Part shown: positions 56,687 through 64,000 of the stretch, one piece after another | Layout: every line of letters starts with the position of its first letter | How positions within the stretch are numbered: position 1 is the first letter of the stretch | Assembly: GCF_010894435.1 (NCBI RefSeq) | Contig: NZ_JAAIXZ010000012.1 | Location: forward strand, 124,001 to 188,000 | DNA: 64,000 nt | Direction of reading: 5' to 3' | From: Pyxidicoccus trucidator | Lineage (GTDB): Bacteria > Myxococcota > Myxococcia > Myxococcales > Myxococcaceae | Position numbers and translations under genes: made by a program | Notes under the pieces: model-generated | Told to the model about the DNA's origin: nothing | Databases searched by the model: none | The model's input: the letters and a program-made list of their open reading frames with translations, nothing else

Positions 56687-57604
56687 CTACTCCAGCCCCG
56701 CCCCGCTCGCAGCCCCCCGGGGCTCCCCAGTCGGAACAGCCGGAGGCAGCCCCCACACACCTTCAGGGTCCTCCAGCGCCGCGCCGATGTGGCGCAGCAC
56801 CCTGGCGGCCAGGTCCACGTCGATGACGCGCGCGTCCCACGTGCAGGTGAGCGCCAGCTGCCGGCCCGGCACCAGCACTCCGTTCTCCACCACGGGCACG
56901 CGCCGCACCGCGCCCGGAGCCAGCAGCAGCGGCACTCGCGTGTACGGCACCATGGCCACGTAGCCACGCTCCAGGCCCAGCGAGCCCAGGCTCGTCACCG
57001 CCACCGAGCCGAAGGGGTCTCTCGGCATGCCCACCCACCGCAGGTCCACGTTCAGCGTGTACCAGACGAAGGACAGCAGCCGCAGCGCCAGGCCCATCAG
57101 CAGCCCGGGGATGCGGTACGAGCGGCGCTTGCCTCGCTCGATGACGGCGTCCCTGCGCGCGCGCACGTCGGCGATGCGGGACTCCATGTCCTCGACGAAG
57201 TCGCCCAGCGACAGCGTGTCCGCGCGGTGCACCGTGGCCGTGGTCAGGTCCGCGCGGCCCGCCTCCGCCGGCTGCACCACCAGCACGCAGACGCCCACGT
57301 CCCTGCGCAGTGAAGGCCGGTTCCACCGCAGCAGCACGTTGGCCTCGGGGTGCACGCGCAGCGCATCCGCGGCCGCCTTGGCCACCAGGTGCGTCACCGT
57401 GAGGCGCCGCCCCGTGCGCGCGCGGTACGCGTCGAGATACGCGAGCGCCCGCTCCATGCGAATCTCCAGCGCCGCGTACGCGCTGGGGTCCCTCGGTGAG
57501 CGCCACGTGCCCAGCGCGAGCTTGCGGAAGGCGCCGGGAGGCGGTGCTGGCTTCAGGTCGAGGTCCACGCGTGACGCCCGGCTTCGCACGGAGCGGACGC
57601 CCAC
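56687..57604 (-). CDS. 2-oxoacid dehydrogenase E2-like acyltransferase domain without catalytic His
   Basis: 305 residues covering the E2/CAT catalytic fold only: no lipoyl or peripheral-subunit-binding domain. Matching segments are VTHLVAKAAADALRVHPEAN, FGSVAVTSLGSLGLERGYVA and the C-terminal motif. The active-site motif HRVIDG reads ARVIDV here (TWDARVIDVDLAARVL), so both the catalytic His and the following Gly are replaced. Acyl transfer by the usual mechanism is therefore unlikely; a binding or structural role is more plausible. The GTG start has only a weak Shine-Dalgarno. Confidence 0.78.
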   Translation of the reverse strand: MGVRSVRSRASRVDLDLKPAPPPGAFRKLALGTWRSPRDPSAYAALEIRMERALAYLDAYRARTGRRLTVTHLVAKAAADALRVHPEANVLLRWNRPSLRRDVGVCVLVVQPAEAGRADLTTATVHRADTLSLGDFVEDMESRIADVRARRDAVIERGKRRSYRIPGLLMGLALRLLSFVWYTLNVDLRWVGMPRDPFGSVAVTSLGSLGLERGYVAMVPYTRVPLLLAPGAVRRVPVVENGVLVPGRQLALTCTWDARVIDVDLAARVLRHIGAALEDPEGVWGLPPAVPTGEPRGAASGAGLE

Positions 57605-57692
57605 CGCAACCCCGGGCGGCCACGTGCCCCCTGCGCCGCGCGCACCGTCCTGTTAGACAGGGGCCGAGCTTCCCCTTCCCGAGGCACCCGAC

Positions 57693-58631
57693 ATGACGCC
57701 GTTCGCCCTGGCCCTGTCTCTCGCCCTCCATGCCGCGCCGGCCACCAAGGCCGCGACTCCTCCTGCCCGTCCCGCCGCCGACAAGAAAATGTCCTCCACC
57801 CAGAAGCCCGCCGCCGCTGAAGACATCGTCGCGTCCACCCGTACCTGGCAGGAGGAGCGCCTCAAGAGCCTCGAGTCCGACGACGGCTGGCTCACCCTGG
57901 TGGGCCTGTTCTGGCTCAAGGAAGGCGCGCAGACCGCCGGCTCCGCGCCCGAGAGCGACCTCGACTTCCCGCCGGGCACGCCCGCGAAGCTGGGCACCTT
58001 CACGCGCAAGGGAAACACCGCCAGCCTCCAGCCCGCGCCCGGCGTCGCCTTCACGCGCGACGGCAAGCCCTTCACCGGGGGCGAGGTGAAGTCCGACGAG
58101 AGCGACGCGCCGGACGTGCTGAAGCTCGGCAGCCTCAGCCTCCAGGTCATCCTCCGGGGCGACAAGCTGGGCGTGCGCGTGAAGGACACGGAGGCGCCCG
58201 CGCGCCAGCAGTTCCACGGCATCCCCACGTACCCGGCGAGCGCCGCGTGGCGCGTCGACGCGCGCTTCGAGCCCTCGGAGACGCCGCGCACCATCCAGGT
58301 GCCGAACGTGCTGGGCACGGAGGAGGAGATGAAGGTGCCGGGCACGCTCGTCTTCACCGTGAATGGCAAGGAGTACCGACTGACGCCCGTGGAGGGCGGC
58401 AAGCAGCTCTTCATCATCTTCGCGGACGAGACGAACCGCGACGCCACCTACGGCGCGGGCCGCTTCCTCTACGCGGACCTGCCGAAGGACGGGCGCGTGG
58501 TGCTGGACTTCAACCGCGCCTACAACCCGCCCTGCGCCTTCACCCGCTTCGCCACCTGCCCCCTGCCCCCGCGCGGCAACCGGCTCGCCCTGCGCGTGGA
58601 GGCCGGCGAGAAGCGCTCCGGCGACCACTGA
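57693..58631 (+). CDS. DUF1684 family protein
   Basis: 312 residues with a probable signal peptide (MTPFALALSLALHAAPA). Family landmarks: WQEERLKSLESDDGWLTLVG, LFWLKEG, FIIFADETNRDATYGAGRFL and DFNRAYNPPCAFTRFATCPL with two conserved Cys. DUF1684 proteins are envelope proteins of unproven function found in many bacteria. Shine-Dalgarno GAGG before the ATG. Confidence 0.82.
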   Translation: MTPFALALSLALHAAPATKAATPPARPAADKKMSSTQKPAAAEDIVASTRTWQEERLKSLESDDGWLTLVGLFWLKEGAQTAGSAPESDLDFPPGTPAKLGTFTRKGNTASLQPAPGVAFTRDGKPFTGGEVKSDESDAPDVLKLGSLSLQVILRGDKLGVRVKDTEAPARQQFHGIPTYPASAAWRVDARFEPSETPRTIQVPNVLGTEEEMKVPGTLVFTVNGKEYRLTPVEGGKQLFIIFADETNRDATYGAGRFLYADLPKDGRVVLDFNRAYNPPCAFTRFATCPLPPRGNRLALRVEAGEKRSGDH

Positions 58632-58656
58632 AGGGCCGTGGACGCGGTGCGGCATA

Positions 58657-58789
58657 TATAATGATGCGGGCTCCCGGCCGGGTGGCCTGGAATCCATTCA
58701 TCCGGAACCCTCTCTGAGAGAATTTTCCTAGGGATACCAGCCGTTTGGTTCCTAGAATCCATTCAGCAATCGATTCAGGAATCCATTCA
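58657..58789 (+). promoter_or_regulatory. Repeat-rich promoter/operator region of the HipA-like gene
   Basis: A perfect TATAAT lies at 58657-58662 in otherwise GC-rich DNA. Three copies of GAATCCATTCA follow at 58690-58700, 58755-58765 and 58779-58789; the last overlaps the ATG. TTCCTAG occurs twice between them, and AATCGATT is palindromic. The gene product has its own helix-turn-helix, so these are likely autoregulatory sites. Confidence 0.6.
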
Positions 58790-60090
58790 TGGCCTCCGTG
58801 GAGCAGCTCCTCTCCGTGCTGGGCCGACAGGGCCCGATGCAGGCCGCCGAGCTGGCCATCCAGCTCGGCGTGTCGCAGCCGACGCTGTCGCGGCTCATCA
58901 CCGCCGCGGGCGAGCACGTCTGCCGGATGGGGCGTGGCCGCGCGACGCGGTACGCACGCACTCGCGCCCTGCCCGAGCTGGGGGGCCGGCTGCCAGTCCA
59001 CCGCGTGGATGAAGCCGGACGCGTGCGTCCCTACGGCGTGCTCCACCTGCTCGCGGGCGGAGGCCACTGGCTCGAACGCGAAGAGGGTGAAGGCGAGCAC
59101 TTCGAGGGACTGCCTCCCTTCGCGGCGGACATGAGTCCGCAGGGCTACGTCGGCCGGAGCTTCTCGGCGCGTTACCCGGAACTCGACCTCCCCGCGCGAA
59201 TCACCGACTGGAATGATGACCACTGCCTCGTCGCACTGGCCCGGCGTGGAGAGGACTGCGTCGGGGACCTCATCCTGGGCGAGGAGTCACTGAATCGGTT
59301 CCTCGCGGAGGAGCCACGGCCCGTCCACCGCGACAGCTACCCCGAGCTGGTCCGTGCCTCCCTGGCGGGACAGCCCGGCTCCTCCGCCGGGGGCGAGCAG
59401 CCCAAGTTCATGACGTATGCGGAAGGGCGCCACGTCCTGGTGAAGTTCGCGGGAGGCGACGACGGCGCCGCCGCGCGAAGGTGGAAGGACCTGCTGACCT
59501 GCGAGCACCTCGCGCTCCAGGCGGTGCAGGCCGCGGGGATTCCCGCCGCCTCCACGCGCACGCTGGAACTGGGGAGCCATCGGTTCCTGGAGGTCGAGCG
59601 CTTCGACCGCGTGGGTGTGCGCGGGAGGAAGGCCCTGCTGTCACTGGGTGCCATCGACGACGAGTACTTCGGTCACCGCGACACGTGGACTCGCGCGGCA
59701 CGGCGCATGCTCGAAGCCCGGCTCATCTCCGAGGAGGATGCGCGGCGGATTCGCTGGCTCGACACCTTCGGGCAGCTCACCGGCAACACCGACAGACACT
59801 TCGGCAACCTCTCCTTCTTCGTGGAGGGCCCGAAGCAATTCCGGCTCGCGCCCGTCTACGACATGCTGCCGATGCTGTTCGCGCCCGTGGATACGAATGT
59901 CATCGAGCGCCCCTTCGTGCCGCGCCCGCCGACCGCGGATACGCTCGATGTCTGGCCCGATGCCGCACGCCACGCGGCGCAGTACTGGGCCCAGCTGGAG
60001 CACGAGCCCACGCTCAGCGACGAGCTTCGTGAGCACTGCGCGCTGTACCAGTCAGTAGTCTCGACACTCGCGCAAGCTGCATTGGTTTGA
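58789..60090 (+). CDS. yjjJ: HipA family kinase, YjjJ type, with N-terminal helix-turn-helix
   Basis: 433 residues. An N-terminal winged helix (VEQLLSVLGRQGPMQAAELA, LGVSQPTLSRLI) precedes a HipA kinase. Kinase landmarks are the nucleotide loop SSAGGEQPKF, VLVKFAGG (catalytic-fold Lys), FLEVERFDRVG, and TGNTDRHFGNLSFF with the catalytic Asp and Asn, followed by LAPVYDMLPM. Family members phosphorylate translation factors or tRNA synthetases and cause growth arrest. YjjJ of E. coli has the same domain order and works without a separate HipB gene; none is seen here. Confidence 0.88.
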   Translation: MASVEQLLSVLGRQGPMQAAELAIQLGVSQPTLSRLITAAGEHVCRMGRGRATRYARTRALPELGGRLPVHRVDEAGRVRPYGVLHLLAGGGHWLEREEGEGEHFEGLPPFAADMSPQGYVGRSFSARYPELDLPARITDWNDDHCLVALARRGEDCVGDLILGEESLNRFLAEEPRPVHRDSYPELVRASLAGQPGSSAGGEQPKFMTYAEGRHVLVKFAGGDDGAAARRWKDLLTCEHLALQAVQAAGIPAASTRTLELGSHRFLEVERFDRVGVRGRKALLSLGAIDDEYFGHRDTWTRAARRMLEARLISEEDARRIRWLDTFGQLTGNTDRHFGNLSFFVEGPKQFRLAPVYDMLPMLFAPVDTNVIERPFVPRPPTADTLDVWPDAARHAAQYWAQLEHEPTLSDELREHCALYQSVVSTLAQAALV

Positions 60091-60202
60091 GCCGAGGCCC
60101 GGCAACATGCGCCGCTTCCCGAGCAGCGCATGAAACACAGGGCCTGGCTCCAGGGCCGTGGAGCAGCGAACGCCAGCGTGCACCCGCGCACGGTGCCGCG
60201 AC

Positions 60203-61609
60203 TCACTCCCCCAGCCGGAGGATGAACGCGTCGTAGCCGCCCTCCGGGCTCACCGTCCCGGCGCCGAAGTCCGTGGGCCCGCCGAAGGCGCCGACGATGA
60301 CGCCCTCGCCCTCGCGAGTGACAGAGACGTCGAGCACCAGCGCCGCCGACGACGGGACACCGCGCACCCACCGCCACGCCCCGTCGATGCGGTCCAGCTT
60401 CGCCACGAAGACGTTGTCGATGGAGCCCGGCGCTCCCGGCAGCACCCTGCCACCCACCGTCTCGCCACTCGCGTAGTGCCCCGTGACGAGCACTCCGTCC
60501 TCCTGGTCCATCGCCACGCCGAGGCTGGCCCGCGCGAAGTTCCGCGCCCAGCGCTCGTCGCCCGCGAGCGTGTACGCCACCAGGAAGGCCTCCGCATCCA
60601 CCTCCCCCGGCGCGTCCGACGCGCGATACGTCCTCCCGTTAAAGGTGAACGAGCCGAGGAAGCTCCCCGTCATCACCACGCGGTTGCCATGCACCGCGAT
60701 GCCAGAGCAGTCCCCGTCCGCCAGCGCGCGCGTCCACAGCACCGCGCCACCCGCCGAGGCGAGCCGCCGCAGCCTCGGCTGCGTCCCCGTGCTCGGCTCC
60801 TCCGGTGACTCACTCAGCGCCGTGCCGCAGAAGTACGCATCTCCCAATTCATCCAGCGCGACGCCTCCACCCTGGGTGTCCTCCCCTTCCACATGGAGCC
60901 ACCGCAGCGTCCCATCCGCTCCGAACTTCGCCAGGAAGGCCCGCTGCCCCACCGCGGTCAGCACGCGCCCACCGAAGTCCAGGCTCCCGTCGTAGAGCGA
61001 GCCGGACACGAACACGTCGCCCGCGCGGTCCGTCACCAGCCCGTTCGCCAGGAAGGCACCGTCTCCCTCCAGCGTCTTCCACCAGACGAGCCTTCCTTCA
61101 CGGTCCAGCTTCACGAGGAAGGCGCCCTCCACCTTCACCGGCGCCAGACCCGCGCCCTCGTGCAGCACCACGCCCGCCTCGCTCCAGCCGGCGAGCAGCA
61201 CGTTGCGCTCCCGGTCCGTACCCAGCGCGTTCACCGCCAGCAGGCCCCCCGCCCGCCCCTCGAACACGCGAGTCCACAGCAGCCGCCCGTCCGGCGAGTG
61301 CTTCGCGACGACGACTCCCGGCACCTCGGGGTCTCCCGAGCCGAGCGGCCCCGTGCCCAGGTCGGCGGCGCCGGTGAAGAGCACCGTGGTGAGGACATTG
61401 CCATCCCGGTCCTGCGTGACGGCCGAGCCCAACTGCAACCCCTCGCCCCGACCGTACCGCCGCCATGACACCGGGCCTCCGGAAGTCTCGGCCTGGCGAA
61501 TCGTCCCCAGCGACTCTTCTTCCTCCGCGGGCGGCGCGTCCTCCTCCAGCGTCCCTCCACACCCGGCCAGTCCCACCACCGCCAGCGCCCACCACGCCTT
61601 CGCCCGCAT
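60203..61609 (-). CDS. Lipoprotein with beta-propeller (SBBP-like) repeats
   Basis: 468 residues; signal peptide ending VVGLAGC, then an acidic linker and repeated blades. These follow the pattern VTQDRDGNVLTT...VVVAKHSPDGRLLWTRVF, VNALGTDRERNVLLAG, FLVKLDREGRLVWWKTL and AFLAKFGADGTLRW, as in SBBP/PQQ-like propellers. Such lipoproteins are numerous in myxobacteria, and their ligands are unknown. ATG preceded by GGAGG. Confidence 0.8.
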   Translation of the reverse strand: MRAKAWWALAVVGLAGCGGTLEEDAPPAEEEESLGTIRQAETSGGPVSWRRYGRGEGLQLGSAVTQDRDGNVLTTVLFTGAADLGTGPLGSGDPEVPGVVVAKHSPDGRLLWTRVFEGRAGGLLAVNALGTDRERNVLLAGWSEAGVVLHEGAGLAPVKVEGAFLVKLDREGRLVWWKTLEGDGAFLANGLVTDRAGDVFVSGSLYDGSLDFGGRVLTAVGQRAFLAKFGADGTLRWLHVEGEDTQGGGVALDELGDAYFCGTALSESPEEPSTGTQPRLRRLASAGGAVLWTRALADGDCSGIAVHGNRVVMTGSFLGSFTFNGRTYRASDAPGEVDAEAFLVAYTLAGDERWARNFARASLGVAMDQEDGVLVTGHYASGETVGGRVLPGAPGSIDNVFVAKLDRIDGAWRWVRGVPSSAALVLDVSVTREGEGVIVGAFGGPTDFGAGTVSPEGGYDAFILRLGE

Positions 61610-61753
61610 CCTGCTACCTCCCCACCCGCACGAGACGACAATGCCGGCGACCCGGAGAGCCGGGTGCCGGCAGTGCGAATGGGTGTCCATGGCCCGGCTC
61701 GCCTGCCCCCCGTTCACCAGGGCAGGGCCAAGGTCCGCCAACAACAGACGGGA

Positions 61754-61855
61754 GCGGAGCGCCTCACGCTCTCAAGCCGGAAGAGGCGCTCCATCCTTCA
61801 GTGCGCGGAGCGCCTCACGCCCTCAAGCCGGAAGAGGCGCTCCGTCCGTCAGTGC
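61754..61855. repeat. Two 51-bp tandem repeats, each with a perfect hairpin, at the PfpI 3' end
   Basis: Units 61754-61804 and 61805-61855 differ at three bases. Each contains GGAGCGCCTC and GAGGCGCTCC, a perfect 10-bp stem. The second unit includes the stop codon of the minus-strand PfpI gene. The hairpins may act as a doubled terminator or RNA-stabilising 3' end; no T-run was seen. Confidence 0.8.
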
Positions 61856-62430
61856 ACCGTGGGCGGCTGCTCCGACGCGGCCTCGGGGACAAGCGGCGAC
61901 TCCAGGCGCGGGGCAACGCCCCGGGACACCTGGCGTAGCAGCGCCTCACTGAACACGGGCAGGTCCCCCGGGTTGCGGGAGGTGATGAGGTTGCCGTCCT
62001 CCACCACCTCGCGGTCCACCCAGCGCGCGCCCGCGTTGAGCAGGTCCGTCTTGATGGAGGGCCACGAGGTGACGGTGCGCCCGTCCGCGACATCCGCCTC
62101 CACCAGCAGCGAGCCCGCATGGCAGATGGCGGCGATGGGCTTGTCCGCGCGGTAGAAGTCGCGCACGAAGCCCACCATGCCGATGTCCGTGCGCAGGTGG
62201 TCAGGCGAGTAGCCGCCCGGAATCACCAGCGCGTCGAAGTCCTTCGCGGAGACCTCCTTCACGGCCTTCTCGGCCTTGACGGTCTCCTTGCCCTTCTTGC
62301 CCTTCAGCTGCTTGCCGGCCTCGACGCCGATGATGACCGCCTCGTGCCCCGCCTTCTTGACGGTGTCGTAGGGCACGCGGAACTCCGAGTCCTCGAAGTC
62401 ATTGGCCACGATGAACGCGATGCGCGCCAT
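61849..62430 (-). CDS. PfpI/DJ-1 family (type 1 glutamine amidotransferase-like) protein
   Basis: 193 residues: ARIAFIVANDFEDSEFRVPY, FDALVIPGGYSPDHLRTD, and the nucleophile elbow AAICHAGSLL with the family Cys-His. Members such as YhbO act as stress-linked deglycases or proteases. The C-terminal 25 residues (VAPRLESPLVPEAASEQPP) are an extension beyond the usual end. AGGAGGAG six bases before the ATG fixes the start. Confidence 0.88.
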   Translation of the reverse strand: MARIAFIVANDFEDSEFRVPYDTVKKAGHEAVIIGVEAGKQLKGKKGKETVKAEKAVKEVSAKDFDALVIPGGYSPDHLRTDIGMVGFVRDFYRADKPIAAICHAGSLLVEADVADGRTVTSWPSIKTDLLNAGARWVDREVVEDGNLITSRNPGDLPVFSEALLRQVSRGVAPRLESPLVPEAASEQPPTVH

Positions 62431-62667
62431 GAGTCTCCTCCTGAAAATGGGATGGGTGTGTCCGGGTCCTTCCGTTCGGCAAAGGTGCCCACGGCTTTCG
62501 CGAGGACCAACGCGGGAGCGGGCGGGCCGGCCTCGGGAGGGTCGCCCGGCTGCCCGCCCCTCGGGCCTCCGGGCCACGGCGCGAGGCTCCACGCCGCCCG
62601 TCATCCCCACGACGCAGGCGCCAACCGACGCTGGCGTGCCGTCGCCGGGACGACATTAATTCACCCC

Positions 62668-63834
62668 ATGCGCGCCCCTCCCCTGCTGCTCTCCGCCCTC
62701 GTGGTGCTCGCCGTCTCCGCCTCCGCCTGCCGCAAGAGCCAGGCGCAGGGCACCGCCTCTCCGCAAGACTGCGTCCTGGTGGAGGACGGCTGGGGCCCTG
62801 ACGGCACCGTGCCCTTCGACGTGGAGGTCGTCGCGGAGGGGCTGGAGGTCCCCTGGGGCATCGCCTGGCTGCCCGGCGGCGACGCGCTCGTCACCGAGCG
62901 TCCCGGCCGGGTGCGCCTGCTCCGGGGTGGCGCCGTGCTCCCCACGCCGGTGGCCACCCTCCGAACGACGCGCACCGCCGAGGGCGGCCTGCTCGGCATC
63001 GCCGCGCACCCGGACTTCGCCACCAACCGCCAGTTCTACGTGTACGTCACCACCGACGCGAGCGGCCGCGATGAGAACCGGGTGGAGCGGTGGACGCTGT
63101 CCCAGGACGGCACCACGGCCACCTTCGACCGCGTCATCTTCGGCGGCATCTCCTCGGCCACGTACCACGACGGTGGGCGGCTCCGCTTCGGCCCGGATGG
63201 GATGCTCTACGTGGGCACGGGCGACTCGAGAGACCCGGACCGCTCGCAGGACGTGAATGACCCCGCCGGCAAGCTGCTGCGCCTGACGCCGGAGGGGCAG
63301 GTGCCCCAGGACAATCCCTTCCCCAACTCGCCCGCGTACCTCACCGGCATCCGCAACCTCCAGGGCTGGGACTGGAAGGACGCCACCACCCTCTACATCA
63401 CCGACCACGGCCCCAGCGGCGAGACGATGCGCCGGGGCCATGACGAGGTGAGCCTCGCCCGCCGAGGGGACAACCTGGGCTGGCCCGGCATCTACGCGTG
63501 CGAGACGCGCCAGGGCCAGGTGACTCCGTCCCTCACCTTCGAGGACGCCCTGCCTCCGGGCGGGGCCGCGCTCTACACCGGCACCGCCATCTCCGAGTGG
63601 AGGGGCTCGCTGCTCATCGGCACGCTGGGCTCTCGCCACCTGCACCGCGTGGAGTTCGCCCAGGACAACCCCGCCCGGGTGGCCCGACACGAGGTGTACC
63701 TGCGCGACACCCACGGCCGCCTGCGCGAGGTCCTCATGGGTCCGGACGGCCACCTCTACGTCACCACCAGCAACTGTGACGGGCGCGGGGACTGCGGCCC
63801 GGGCAAGGACCGCATCCTCCGCCTGAAGCGCTGA
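62668..63834 (+). CDS. PQQ-dependent (aldose) sugar dehydrogenase, secreted
   Basis: 388 residues with an N-terminal secretion signal (LLLSALVVLAVSASAC, possibly lipidated). The propeller landmarks of soluble sugar dehydrogenases are all present: LEVPWGIAWLPGGDALVTER, GGLLGIAAHPDF, YHDGGRLRFGPDGMLYVGTG, DHGPSGETMRRGHDEVSL, NLGWPG and LREVLMGPDGHLYVTTSN. These enzymes oxidise aldoses in the periplasm with PQQ and calcium. The frame is open upstream, but the signal peptide places the start here. Confidence 0.85.
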   Translation: MRAPPLLLSALVVLAVSASACRKSQAQGTASPQDCVLVEDGWGPDGTVPFDVEVVAEGLEVPWGIAWLPGGDALVTERPGRVRLLRGGAVLPTPVATLRTTRTAEGGLLGIAAHPDFATNRQFYVYVTTDASGRDENRVERWTLSQDGTTATFDRVIFGGISSATYHDGGRLRFGPDGMLYVGTGDSRDPDRSQDVNDPAGKLLRLTPEGQVPQDNPFPNSPAYLTGIRNLQGWDWKDATTLYITDHGPSGETMRRGHDEVSLARRGDNLGWPGIYACETRQGQVTPSLTFEDALPPGGAALYTGTAISEWRGSLLIGTLGSRHLHRVEFAQDNPARVARHEVYLRDTHGRLREVLMGPDGHLYVTTSNCDGRGDCGPGKDRILRLKR

Positions 63835-63915
63835 AGGTTTCCGACAGGACGAGAGTCGTCGGCCGCCTCAACACGCCCCGTGCGCGGCGGCGCCGGTTCT
63901 GGAAGACTCCGGGCC

Positions 63916-64000
63916 GTGCACCTCGAGATGCCTCTGGTCATCGGGTTGATGGTGGCGGCCATCGTCCTGGCCATCGCGGCCAAGCGCGCCCGCCTGCCCT
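63916..64000 (+). CDS. N-terminus of a probable cation/proton antiporter (runs off the window)
   Basis: 28 residues from a GTG (or the ATG at 63928). The pattern PLVIGLMVAAIVLAIAAKRARLP, a hydrophobic helix followed by a basic patch and Leu-Pro, is typical of the first helix of CPA-type Na+/H+ or K+/H+ antiporters. Too short for certainty. Confidence 0.4.
   Translation, partial: MHLEMPLVIGLMVAAIVLAIAAKRARLP

Overview
The window is about 64 kb of very GC-rich DNA (roughly 70 % by eye), with codons ending almost always in G or C, many GTG/TTG starts, many lipoproteins and large hybrid histidine kinases. The gene content (SitA5-type polymorphic toxin, Imm11 and DUF3396 immunity proteins, a DUF4123 cargo cassette, poly-HAMP kinase, Oar-like TonB receptor) points to a predatory myxobacterium of the Myxococcaceae (Myxococcus/Corallococcus/Pyxidicoccus). 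The genus cannot be fixed from the sequence alone. No tRNA, rRNA, CRISPR array, IS element or prophage was recognised.

Layout. 1-14.4 kb: the end of a TonB receptor, a DinG/XPD-type Fe-S helicase, an M50 site-2 protease translationally coupled to a zinc-ribbon membrane protein, small lipoproteins, a LolA-like lipoprotein, a HAD phosphatase, a histone-like basic protein, a five-EF-hand lipoprotein, a YegS-type lipid kinase, a 950-residue CarboxypepD_reg/PDZ surface protein and hrcA. 14.6-17.5 kb: an EamA transporter followed by a lipoprotein toxin candidate (PD-(D/E)XK fold) and a DUF3396 immunity gene; the far end of this cassette carries a copy of the transporter 3' end. 17.6-21.6 kb: an outer-membrane-like protein with an unusual 5' leader, then a tightly coupled operon of ECF sigma factor, zinc-finger anti-sigma factor and membrane caspase-like protein. 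21.7-25.8 kb: a toxin/immunity island with a lipoprotein pair on the minus strand, SitA5 toxin plus Imm11, a decayed 192-bp copy of the caspase-like gene and an orphan Imm11 paralogue. 26.3-31.1 kb: a six-gene cassette with a DUF4123 adaptor (type VI secretion cargo chaperone), a peptidoglycan-binding protein and a ComEC-type metallo-beta-lactamase protein as likely effector.

31.1-46 kb: signalling. A 995-residue GAF/PAS kinase and a REC-PAS-PAS kinase flank three tandem RelE/ParE-like small proteins without an antitoxin. Next comes a 2472-residue hybrid kinase with about 14 near-identical 92-residue HAMP-containing units and three receiver domains. 46-53.2 kb: a membrane-anchored beta-propeller-like protein, an Oar-like TonB receptor, a TetR gene whose frame runs on antisense into the receptor gene, and an arsenic operon (arsR, acr3, arsC fused to a GNAT domain). 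53.3-64 kb: a degenerate GT51-like protein, a Gly/Thr-repeat secreted protein, a TipAS-cyclic-phosphate-receiver fusion, a small conserved protein, an E2-acyltransferase-like protein lacking its catalytic His, a DUF1684 protein, a YjjJ-type HipA kinase behind a repeat-rich promoter, a beta-propeller lipoprotein, a PfpI/DJ-1 protein, a PQQ-type sugar dehydrogenase and the first codons of a probable cation/proton antiporter.

The most interesting theme is kin-discrimination cargo. Two separate toxin/immunity cassettes lie directly behind resident genes, and each ends with a partial duplicate of the 3' end of the gene it follows. This suggests a common recombination route for loading toxin genes into myxobacterial chromosomes.
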